In this document: positions 15,403 through 22,589 of the stretch, piece by piece | How the letters are laid out: the number at the start of each line of letters is the position of its first letter | Position numbering within the stretch: position 1 is the stretch's first letter | NCBI RefSeq assembly: GCF_005281615.1 | Contig: NZ_SZZM01000001.1 | Location: forward strand, 1,229,001 to 1,293,000 | Reading direction: 5' to 3' | Origin: Rhodoligotrophos defluvii | Lineage (GTDB): Bacteria > Pseudomonadota > Alphaproteobacteria > Rhizobiales > Im1 | DNA length: 64,000 nt | The notes under the pieces: generated by a model | Told to the model about the DNA's origin: nothing | What the model saw: only the letters and a program-made list of their open reading frames with translations | Databases searched by the model: none | Made by a program: the position numbers and the translations under genes

Positions 15403-16169
15403 GTGCGCTTCTCACGGTGTCCGGCATTCACAAGAGCTATGGCGCCCATCACGTGCTGAAGGGCATCGACCTGGATGTCCAGGAGAAGGAGACCTTCGCC
15501 ATCATCGGGCCGAACGGTGCTGGCAAGACCACCCTGTTCCGGGTGATGACCGGCGAGGTCAGCTGCGAACAGGGCACAGTGCGGTATGCGGGGCGCGATA
15601 TCACCCCGGTGCCTGCCCACGAGCGGGTGCGGCTGGGCATCGGCCGCACCTTCCAGGTCGCGCGCATTCTGCCGGACATGGCGGTGCTCGACAACATTGT
15701 GGTGGCGATCGAGGCGCGACGCAAAGGCCGGGGCGAAGCGGCACCCGCATGGTACAAGGTCAGCCCTGAGCGGGAGATCGTCCAGGAGGCGGACCGGCAC
15801 CTGTCCGACGTGGGCCTGCTCGACAAGCGGGGGATGGAGGCTAGGTTCCTGTCCCACGGCGACAAGAAGCGCCTCGAGCTGGGCATCGCACTCGCTGGCC
15901 ATCCCCGCATATTGATGTTGGACGAGCCTACCGCGGGCATGTCGCCTTCCGATCGCATCGCCACCACCGAGCTGATCCGGCGACTCCGCGTGCAGAGCGG
16001 CATGACCGTGGTGATGACCGAGCACGACATGGACGTGATCTTCGGCCTCGCCACCCGCATTCTGGTGATGAACCAGGGCGAGACCATCGCGGTCGGCACC
16101 ATGGACGAGGTGCGCGAGAACCCCACCGTGCGCGAGGTCTATCTAGGCAAGGAAATCTACGGTGCTTAG
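15399..16169 (+). CDS. ABC transporter ATP-binding protein, LivG-like
   Basis: A 256-aa nucleotide-binding subunit. The Walker A motif GPNGAGKTT is near residue 35, the family insertion GRTFQVARILPDM near 85, the signature-like FLSHGDKKRLELGIAL near 150 (a degenerate LSGGQ), Walker B ILMLDEPTAGMSP near 168 and the switch His in TEHDMD. It energises import with the LivF-like subunit. The ATG at 15399 overlaps the LivM-like stop and its own stop overlaps the next GTG start. The frame is open upstream to 14937, but that part lies inside the permease gene. Confidence 0.9.
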   Translation: MSALLTVSGIHKSYGAHHVLKGIDLDVQEKETFAIIGPNGAGKTTLFRVMTGEVSCEQGTVRYAGRDITPVPAHERVRLGIGRTFQVARILPDMAVLDNIVVAIEARRKGRGEAAPAWYKVSPEREIVQEADRHLSDVGLLDKRGMEARFLSHGDKKRLELGIALAGHPRILMLDEPTAGMSPSDRIATTELIRRLRVQSGMTVVMTEHDMDVIFGLATRILVMNQGETIAVGTMDEVRENPTVREVYLGKEIYGA

Positions 16170-16866
16170 GGTCGACGATCTCAGCGCCTATTACGGAGAC
16201 AGCCAAATCCTTCACGGGATTTCCCTGGCGGTTCCCGATGGCGGCCGGGTCGCCGTGGTCGGCCGCAACGGGGCCGGCAAGACCACTCTGTTCAAGAGCA
16301 TCATGAATGCAGGCCCGAGAGTTGCTGGCCATGTAAGCTGGCAAGGGGCAGAGCTTGGCGCCATGCCGAGCTTCAAACGGGTGCGCCAGGGGCTTGTGCT
16401 GGTGCCGGAAGACCGCCGGATCTTTCCTCATGTGACGGTGCTGGAGAACATCGCCATGGCCTGCTACGGGGTAACGCGCGGCCAGGCGGCACTCGACCCT
16501 GTTCAGGTCGTTGAGCGCTTTCCCATGCTGGTTCCGATCCGGGATCGCCTGGGCGGCCAGCTCAGCGGCGGGCAGCAGCAGATGGTCGCAGTGGCCCGGG
16601 CCATCGCCGCCCGCCCCAAGCTGATGATGCTTGATGAGCCGACCGAGGGCCTTGCACCCGTCATTGTCGAGCAGCTTGCCCGCGACGTGGTGGCCGCGTG
16701 CAATGAGAGCGGCGCAGGCCTGCTGCTCAGCGAGCAGAATCTGTGGTTCGCCCGCCAATGCACCGACCGGCTGTACATCATCGACACCGGCCACATCGTC
16801 TTCGAAGGCGACTGGGCGACACTGGACGCCAATGCCGATGTCAAGCACCGTTACCTCGCGGTCTGA
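16162..16866 (+). CDS. ABC transporter ATP-binding protein, LivF-like
   Basis: A 234-aa ATPase subunit starting with GTG at 16162, inside the end of the LivG-like gene. Walker A GRNGAGKTTLF, the LivF-typical VLVPEDRRIFPHVTVLENI, a canonical signature LSGGQQQMVAVARAI and Walker B LMMLDEPTEGLAP are all present, followed by LLLSEQNLWFA, where the usual switch His is Gln as in many LivF proteins. It completes the transporter. The following gene is 36 nt downstream. Confidence 0.9.
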   Translation: MLRVDDLSAYYGDSQILHGISLAVPDGGRVAVVGRNGAGKTTLFKSIMNAGPRVAGHVSWQGAELGAMPSFKRVRQGLVLVPEDRRIFPHVTVLENIAMACYGVTRGQAALDPVQVVERFPMLVPIRDRLGGQLSGGQQQMVAVARAIAARPKLMMLDEPTEGLAPVIVEQLARDVVAACNESGAGLLLSEQNLWFARQCTDRLYIIDTGHIVFEGDWATLDANADVKHRYLAV

Positions 16867-16902
16867 TGGGCTGCGCACACTCCTTTTGTGAAATGATCCG
16901 CC

Positions 16903-18540
16903 ATGAGTGACACGCTGAAGGACTTCGGCAGCTACGACTATGTCGTGGTCGGCGCCGGCTCTGCCGGCTGCGTGGTTGCCAACCGGCTCTCGGCCGACCC
17001 GCGCCACCGGGTGCTCGTGCTCGAAGCTGGAGGGCTTGATCGCTGGATCTGGTTCCACATCCCGGTCGGCTATCTCTTCGCCATCGGCAATCCGCGCTCC
17101 GACTGGATGTTCGTGACCGAAGCGGAACCTGGGCTCAACGGTCGTGCCCTGCCCTATCCGCGCGGCAAGGTGATCGGTGGTTCTTCGGCCATAAACGCCA
17201 TGATCTATATGCGAGGCCAGGCAGCGGACTATGACGGCTGGCGGCAGCTGGGTCTCGAAGGTTGGGGCTGGGAGGACGTTCTGCCCCACTTCCTGCGCCA
17301 TGAGGATCACATCGCTCCGCCGAACCGCTTTCACCGTTCCGGCGGCGAATGGCGGGTCGAGCATCCGCGCATCCGCTGGGAGATCCTGGATGCGGTGCGC
17401 GATGCGGCAGAAGCCATGGGGATCGCTAAGATCGACGACTTCAACACCGGGGATAACGAGGGCTCCTCCTACTTCCAGGTGAACCAAAAGCGCGGCCGCC
17501 GCTGGAGTGCTGCCCGAGCCTTCCTCAAGCCGGTGCTGAACCGGCCGAACCTGCGACTCGAAACAGGCGTGGTGGTCGACCGCGTGGTGATGCGCGACGG
17601 TCGCGCCACCGCCGTGGTCTTCCTGCGCGATGGCAAGCAGCATATTGCTCAGGTAACCGGCGAGGTCGTCCTTTCGGCTGGCTCGGTGGCCTCGCCCGCC
17701 ATTCTCGAACGTAGCGGCATTGGTGATGGGGAACGTCTGCAGGCCATGGGCATTGAGGTGGTGCGCCATGCGCCCGGCGTAGGCGAGAACTTGCAGGACC
17801 ATCTGCAGATCCGGCCGGTCTACAAGGTGCAGGGCGTGCGCACTTTGAACACCGACTATGCCAGCCTGTTCCGGCGCAGCCTCATGGGTCTCGATTACCT
17901 GCTGCGCCGGCGCGGACCACTCACCATGGCGCCCTCGCAGCTCGGCATCTTCACCCGCTCCTCGCCTGAATATGCGACCGCCAATCTGGAGTTCCACATC
18001 CAGCCCTTGTCCCTCGATAAGTGGGGCGATGGCCTGCACCCCTTCGATGCCTTCACCGCAAGCGTGTGCAACTTGCGCCCGACCAGCCGCGGCAGCGTCC
18101 ATATCAAGAGCAGCGACCCGGTCGCGCCGCCCTCGATCCGGCCGAACTACCTCTCGACGGACGAAGACAAGCGCGTCGCGGTTGATAGTATCCGGCTGAC
18201 ACGAAAGCTGGTCGCGCAGGCACCACTCGCGCGCTATCGGCCCGAAGAGTTCAAGCCAGGCCGGCAGGTGGCGAGCGAGGACGAGTTGCTGCGCGCCGTC
18301 GGCGACCTCGCCACGACGATCTTCCATCCTGTTGGCACTGCCAAGATGGGCATCGAAAACGACCCGTTCGCTGTACTGGATGCGCGGCTGCGGGTGCGAG
18401 GCGTCGGTGGTCTCAGGGTGGTGGACGCGTCCGCCATGCCCCGCATCACCTCTGGAAACACCAATTCGCCGAGCGTAATGATCGGCGAGAAAGGCGCCGC
18501 TCTGATTCTTGCGAACACTCGAGAGAGGCTCGGGGGCTGA
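16903..18540 (+). CDS. GMC-family FAD-dependent alcohol oxidoreductase
   Basis: A 545-aa glucose-methanol-choline oxidoreductase. The N-terminal FAD motif VVVGAGSAGCVVANRLS, LEAGG and the GMC signature PRGKVIGGSSAINAMIYMRG (near residue 86) are present. The active-site His is in FHPVGTAKMG and the second catalytic position in SGNTNSPSVMIGEKGA near the end. GMC enzymes oxidise primary or secondary alcohols, passing electrons to O2 or a membrane acceptor. There is no signal peptide, so it is cytoplasmic or membrane-associated. As the last gene of the block it may oxidise an alcohol form of the substrate before CoA activation. It resembles choline dehydrogenase and medium-chain or PEG/terpenol dehydrogenases equally. 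Confidence 0.88.
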   Translation: MSDTLKDFGSYDYVVVGAGSAGCVVANRLSADPRHRVLVLEAGGLDRWIWFHIPVGYLFAIGNPRSDWMFVTEAEPGLNGRALPYPRGKVIGGSSAINAMIYMRGQAADYDGWRQLGLEGWGWEDVLPHFLRHEDHIAPPNRFHRSGGEWRVEHPRIRWEILDAVRDAAEAMGIAKIDDFNTGDNEGSSYFQVNQKRGRRWSAARAFLKPVLNRPNLRLETGVVVDRVVMRDGRATAVVFLRDGKQHIAQVTGEVVLSAGSVASPAILERSGIGDGERLQAMGIEVVRHAPGVGENLQDHLQIRPVYKVQGVRTLNTDYASLFRRSLMGLDYLLRRRGPLTMAPSQLGIFTRSSPEYATANLEFHIQPLSLDKWGDGLHPFDAFTASVCNLRPTSRGSVHIKSSDPVAPPSIRPNYLSTDEDKRVAVDSIRLTRKLVAQAPLARYRPEEFKPGRQVASEDELLRAVGDLATTIFHPVGTAKMGIENDPFAVLDARLRVRGVGGLRVVDASAMPRITSGNTNSPSVMIGEKGAALILANTRERLGG

Positions 18541-18550
18541 CTGGCTATAA

Positions 18551-18622
18551 ATGGGTCAAGCGGGCGAAGAAGCGCTCGTTGCATTCGCACAGAAGCGGAA
18601 GCCCCGCTTCAAAGGGCGGTAA
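18551..18622 (+). pseudogene. C-terminal remnant of a crotonase gene
   Basis: Twenty-three codons, starting ten nt after the GMC stop, end in EEALVAFAQKRKPRFKGR and a TAA. This matches the extreme C-terminus of enoyl-CoA hydratase-family proteins; the intact crotonase at 11886 ends AVAAFREKRKPQFTGR. An in-frame stop lies directly before the first codon and no other part of such a gene is present. I read it as the leftover of a third crotonase gene removed by deletion. Confidence 0.6.
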
Positions 18623-18629
18623 GCTCGTC

Positions 18630-18677
18630 GGACATGCGAATGTCCGGGCGCGCGATCACATCGGGCCCGCAGGCCCG
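18630..18677. terminator. Two short perfect stem-loops between convergent genes
   Basis: GGACAT / GCGA / ATGTCC (18630-18645) and CGGGCC / CGCA / GGCCCG (18662-18677) each form a six-pair stem with a four-nt loop. They lie between the end of the rightward catabolic block and the end of the leftward acetyltransferase gene, where a bidirectional terminator would be expected. There is no clear T-run. Confidence 0.45.
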
Positions 18678-18710
18678 GACGACGAGGCGGCACGTTTACG
18701 TTCCCCAGAC

Positions 18711-19295
18711 TCAACGCGGCCGCCGCAGCATCGGGACAAGCGTCGGCGACGAACCGACCTGGATCGCGCCGAGTGGTTCGAAGCCGTGGCGCCGGTACAA
18801 CGACATGTTGCGCGGGTTCGAGGATTCCAAGTAGGCCGGCGCATGATCGCGATCGCATTGCGCGAGTGCATACGCCATCAAGGCATCGCCGTGACCCTCG
18901 CCTTGATATGCCGGGTCGACGCCGATCAGGGGTAAGTACCAATGCGGTTCGGTCGGGTGGTACTTGGCCATCTGCTCGAATATCGCCGCGGCTTCGGCGG
19001 CAAGAGAAGGCGCAATCGTACTCTCGATGACCGCACGAAGCCCTTCCTCGTCAGGATGCGCCCCAGGGGACAGCCACAGCGCCGTCCCGACATAGCCGTC
19101 GGTGCAAAAGGCGGTTCCGTTGGAGAATGCCCTACCTCCGAACGCGCGGACCAGTCGCGGCATGGCCGCAAGGTACTGGTGTGCATACGGCCAAGTGTAT
19201 CGTGTCATAGGATCCGCTGCAAACGCCAGCACGACCGTTTCGATAGCCGGATCTTCATCGGCCGCGGCCATAACTCTCACTGTTGGCGATTTCAC
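18711..19295 (-). CDS. GNAT-family N-acetyltransferase
   Basis: A 194-aa acetyltransferase. The acetyl-CoA-binding loop VDPAYQGEGHGDALM and the C-terminal YLESSNPRNMSLYRRHGFE are typical GNAT features. The N-terminus includes VVLAFAADPMTRYTWP, seen in members related to small-molecule and antibiotic acetylation. I chose the GTG at 19295-19293, because GGAGG lies five nt upstream and the fold starts there; an in-frame ATG at 19379 adds a 28-residue tail with no homology. It sits between two gene remnants, in a region that has been rearranged. Target unknown. Confidence 0.8.
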   Translation of the reverse strand: MKSPTVRVMAAADEDPAIETVVLAFAADPMTRYTWPYAHQYLAAMPRLVRAFGGRAFSNGTAFCTDGYVGTALWLSPGAHPDEEGLRAVIESTIAPSLAAEAAAIFEQMAKYHPTEPHWYLPLIGVDPAYQGEGHGDALMAYALAQCDRDHAPAYLESSNPRNMSLYRRHGFEPLGAIQVGSSPTLVPMLRRPR

Positions 19296-19408
19296 GCTGT
19301 CCTCCAAGTGACGCAGGTGGTTGGACGAGGCCCCCGCCTCCGTGGCGTCCACCGGTTGCCCATCAATGGTCGACACCAATGAAGACTACAAAAACTGGAG
19401 AGGAAGGA

Positions 19409-19573
19409 AAGTACCTGGCCCGTGACGAACTCTGTTCGCGGTGAGGCGAAAAACGAGACCGCGTTTGCGATGTCTTGCGCACGCCCCATTCGCCCAGGTG
19501 GCTGCAGCGCGATGAGCTCCCGGCGCCGCTCGGTGCTCAATTGCGCCCGCCGTCGGGCATGCGCACAAATCAC
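19409..19573 (-). pseudogene. C-terminal remnant of an SDR gene
   Basis: About 55 codons on the minus strand read from the AQLSTERRREL region through GRMGRAQDIANAVSFFASPR to EFVTGQVL, the conserved C-terminal portion of short-chain dehydrogenases. At the point where VDGG should follow, the homology stops and the frame continues into unrelated residues. No N-terminal Rossmann part is present. It is a decayed fragment 28 nt from the end of the intact SDR gene at 19601, suggesting a past duplication or insertion followed by loss. Confidence 0.6.
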
Positions 19574-19600
19574 AGCCCGGCATGGCCATTCGGCCGGGCT
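19574..19600 (-). terminator. Stem-loop terminator after the leftward SDR gene
   Basis: AGCCCGGC (19574-19581) pairs perfectly with GCCGGGCT (19593-19600) around an 11-nt loop, directly after the TAG stop at 19601-19603. There is no strong T-run, but its position suits transcription termination of the leftward module. Confidence 0.55.
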
Positions 19601-20362
19601 CTAATGGGTGGTGCTGCCGCCATCTGCGGAAAGCACCGCACCAGTGATGTAGCTCGCATCATCCGATGCCAGAAAGCGGATGCATCGGGCCTGCTCCTCG
19701 GGTTCGGAGATGCGGCCGATCGGGATGTTCTTGCCGAGCTCATCAAAGCCAGTATCACGGCTGAATCCGCGCCGCTCGAGCCCGGACGCCAGCATCGGCG
19801 TGCGGACCTCGCCCGGACAGATCACGTTGATCCGGATATTGTCCCGCGCATGATCCAGGGCGAGCGCGCGCGTCATGTTGACCACCGCGCCCTTGGCCGT
19901 GCAATAAGCCACGTGCCCGCGTCCGCCGACCAGGCCCCAGTCCGACGCGACATTGACGATGGCGCCGCCGCCACCGCGCTTCATCGCCGCGATCGCCTCC
20001 CGGCACATGAAGAACGTGCCGCTGACATTGACACGCAGGGTCTCCTCCCAATCCGCATCGGTGAGTTCGGAAGCATTCCCGCGCTTCATGACCGCCGCGC
20101 TGTTGACGAGCACATCGAGGCGGCCGAAGCGTTGAACGGTCGAAGCGACGGCTCTGGCGCAAAAATCCGCATCGCCAACGTCACCGGTGATGGGCAGAAG
20201 GCGGTCCTCGTCACTTAGCGAAGAGACGATGCTGGCCGCTTTCGCGCCATCGCGCCCGACGAAGGCAACCTTGGCCCCGAGCCGGTAGAATTCGCGCACG
20301 CAAGCCTCGCCGATGCCGGAGGTTCCACCGGTGACGAGCACCGTTCGCTGTTCGAAATCCAT
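19601..20362 (-). CDS. SDR-family oxidoreductase 4
   Basis: A 253-aa classical SDR: TGGTSGIGEACV near residue 14, NSAAVMKRG centrally, the catalytic Ser in NVASDWGL and YCTAK, and C-terminal ITGAVLSADGGSTTH. The ATG at 20362-20360 overlaps the stop of the upstream dehydrogenase gene (TGATG); a GTG one codon earlier is also possible. It belongs to a leftward three-gene unit with a carnitine-dehydrogenase-like enzyme and a ureohydrolase, which points to oxidation of a hydroxylated amino- or guanidino-acid derivative. That role is inference. Confidence 0.85.
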   Translation of the reverse strand: MDFEQRTVLVTGGTSGIGEACVREFYRLGAKVAFVGRDGAKAASIVSSLSDEDRLLPITGDVGDADFCARAVASTVQRFGRLDVLVNSAAVMKRGNASELTDADWEETLRVNVSGTFFMCREAIAAMKRGGGGAIVNVASDWGLVGGRGHVAYCTAKGAVVNMTRALALDHARDNIRINVICPGEVRTPMLASGLERRGFSRDTGFDELGKNIPIGRISEPEEQARCIRFLASDDASYITGAVLSADGGSTTH

Positions 20363-21324
20363 CACTCGTCCCCTGTGGCGTTGGAGGCGTGCCTGATCTT
20401 GAGACGGTAGAGCTCCACAAGGGCTGCGTCACGATCCGCCTCCAGCTGCTGGATGGTTCGCCCACGCATGGCCCTGTCCACAGCCTCGATGAAGAGGGCC
20501 TCCTGCTCCGGCGTCAAGACCATGCGCGCCGCCCGGTCTGTGTTGAAGGCATCGCGATCCCGGAATTTGTTAAACGCGCTGGCGATGCCTCCTGGCCCGC
20601 CACCGAGATGCATGGTCATGAACGGACCGAACAGCGCCCAGCGCATGCCGGGCCCCCAGCTCACCGCAGCATCCACGTCTTCCGCTGTGGCGACGCCTTC
20701 CAGTACCATGCGCGCTGCCTCGTTATAAAGGACGTATTGCAAGCGGTTGGCAATATGGCCATGGATTTCGCGCTTGAGCCGCACGGGCTCGCGCCGGATA
20801 TGGCGGTAGAACCACATGGCCCAGTCCAGCACCGCAGGCGAAGTCCGCTCTCCCCCCGACACCTCCACGAGCGGAACGAGATGCGGCGGATTGAACGGAT
20901 GCGCGAGGAAATACCGCTCGGGATGGGGAGCGCTCGCCACCAGCGGTGTCAGCTTCAGCGCTGACGTGCTTGACGCGATGGGGACCGTCTCCGGGGCATA
21001 GCGTCCGATTTCCGCAAGCACCGACGCCTTCACGGTTGCGAGCTCCGGCGCGTTCTCCTGGACGAAATCAGCCCCCGCAATCGCCTCATCCAGGCTGGCC
21101 GAGATGTGCAGGTCTTCGCGGCGAGCCTGAGCGGCCACAAGATCCAGCGCGACCAGGGCCGGCCAGGTCTTCTCGACATAAGCTGTCGTTCGCGCGCTCG
21201 CTTCGGGGTCTGGATCGAAGCCTTGCACCTTGAATCCGCGTGCAAGGAAATAGGCCACCCAGCTCATACCGATCAGCCCGAGGCCGACGACTGCGACTGT
21301 GTTGATCTGTCTGTGATATGTCAT
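20362..21324 (-). CDS. 3-hydroxyacyl-CoA dehydrogenase family protein, L-carnitine-dehydrogenase-like
   Basis: A 320-aa NAD-dependent dehydrogenase. The N-terminal Rossmann motif is VAVVGLGLIGMSWVAYFLARG and the active-site region reads FVQENAPE and ASSTSAL. The His of HPFNPPHLVPLVEV is the catalytic His of the 3-hydroxyacyl-CoA dehydrogenase superfamily. Length and single-domain layout fit L-carnitine dehydrogenase and lambda-crystallin-like enzymes better than fatty-acid multienzymes. The ATG at 21324 overlaps the ureohydrolase stop (ATGA) and its stop overlaps the SDR start, so the three genes are translationally coupled. No carnitine-cleavage gene of the DUF849 type is nearby, so carnitine itself is not established as the substrate. 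Confidence 0.78.
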   Translation of the reverse strand: MTYHRQINTVAVVGLGLIGMSWVAYFLARGFKVQGFDPDPEASARTTAYVEKTWPALVALDLVAAQARREDLHISASLDEAIAGADFVQENAPELATVKASVLAEIGRYAPETVPIASSTSALKLTPLVASAPHPERYFLAHPFNPPHLVPLVEVSGGERTSPAVLDWAMWFYRHIRREPVRLKREIHGHIANRLQYVLYNEAARMVLEGVATAEDVDAAVSWGPGMRWALFGPFMTMHLGGGPGGIASAFNKFRDRDAFNTDRAARMVLTPEQEALFIEAVDRAMRGRTIQQLEADRDAALVELYRLKIRHASNATGDE

Positions 21325-22437
21325 GCAGTTGTCCGGCTGAAAGCATCTCGTGAATTTCCGGACGCCGCTTCGATCTTCCTCATCGCAAGACCAGCGCACA
21401 TATACATGATCACATAGACCAGCACCCGGTAGATCGCCGGTGAACCCGGCGGAATGCAGATGAAGGAGAGGGCTGCGAGACCCCGGCGGCCGACTTCATG
21501 CGCCAGGCGGATGACCTCGTAGTCTGACATGCCGAACGGCTCGGCCAGTTCCCCGAGAATGTCACCGGGCGCCGGGCCGGCGCCGCCGAGCACGTCCATA
21601 TCCCAGTGGCAATATACGGCCTCGGTTCCCTCATAGGCGTGACGGAGTTCGTTCACCAGGCCCTCGATCCCCAGGCCTGAGCGTATTTTCCACATGGGAT
21701 AGAAATGGGTGCCCTTCTCGAGGAACATCCGCACCATGTCCTTGTTTTCGAGCATCCCGCGCTCGCCGATCTCGACGAGGTGCTTCTGGTCAAAATTATC
21801 GAGAAGCTCGTAGCACTTGTACTTCCATGAATCAGACCCGGCGATGCGCGGGTCCATGGTCAGCTTGTCCATTGGCGCGATGTCCCAATGGGTGTCGAGA
21901 GAGACACAACCGACATTGCCCTTGGTGCGCTCGGACACGACCTTCGCAATCGCAAAGGACCCGCAGGGGCTGTTCTGGCCGATCACGACCGGAACGGCGC
22001 CGGCCGCCATGGCATCGTTCACCTTCTTCTCCACGGCCGCCTGCGCCCGCAGCACGTTTTCCGCCGTCGGAGCGACCAGGCATTCCGGCGGAATGTCGGC
22101 ATCCCCATAGTCGACGACCCTCAAGTGCTCGAAGACGTCGAGATCGAATTCCTGGATATAGCCTGAGCCGTACCGGATCGACTGTTGGCGGATGCGCTTG
22201 GGCGCGGCAAGCCATTCCTCGGCATCGACGGCCCATATAACCGCCCCAGCCCGCCACGTAAGGCGCACCGATGATCACCACGTCGGCGTCGGCAAGCTCC
22301 TCCGGAGTCGTCGCATGCGGACGAGCCATGAAGGTCGGCATGTCTTCCGCGATCATCGGAACATACCAGGGGTTCATGAAGGAATAGGTGTTGTCGATCG
22401 ATCCCTTCCGAATGTCCTGCCAACTCGGGTAAGCCAT
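21321..22437 (-). pseudogene. Ureohydrolase (arginase/agmatinase family) with one-base frameshift
   Basis: The start is at 22437 (MAYPSWQDIRKGSIDN...), with AGAGG upstream. The family profile runs through DVVIIGAPYVAGWGGYMG, then continues in another frame as VDAEEWLAAPKRIRQQS to the stop at 21321. One extra base in the GGGCC run near 22229-22240 explains the break; without it a protein of about 370 aa would result. Ligand motifs SLDTHWD and HWDMDV are intact. The segment that should read GGDHS reads IGQNSPCG, so one metal-binding His is missing. It is the first gene of the leftward unit and divergent from the RidA-like gene. The shift may be real inactivation or a sequencing error. Confidence 0.7.
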
Positions 22438-22589
22438 GCCTGTAACCTCTTCGTATGGCGCCAGCGCTGATCGAGAGATTAGCGTGCATGATCGACAGGC
22501 TGTCATTCGCAATGTTACGAACGCAAGCCTATTGCTGATATTCATCGGCAAGGGCATGGTCGCACACGATTGATGGGCAGGACCGACAC
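22438..22589. promoter_or_regulatory. Divergent promoter region, ureohydrolase / RidA-like
   Basis: A 152-bp gap between two divergent starts, less GC-rich than its surroundings, which must hold both promoters. I see no confident -35/-10 pair and no copy of the YGAAT-N4-ATTCR palindrome, so this module appears to be regulated separately from the main block. Confidence 0.35.

Noticed and set aside
13505-16866. Naming the transporter a leucine/isoleucine/valine importer (livHMGF)
   Set aside because: The family is clear, but the surrounding catabolic genes and two divergent binding proteins argue for another ligand.
15928-18327. A 799-codon open frame antisense to the transporter and GMC genes
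   Set aside because: It mirrors well-supported genes on the plus strand; long antisense frames are expected in DNA this GC-rich, and its translation shows no family motif.
20362-21324. Calling the gene L-carnitine dehydrogenase outright
   Set aside because: The fold and length fit, but no dehydrocarnitine-cleavage (DUF849) gene or carnitine transporter is adjacent, so the substrate is left open.
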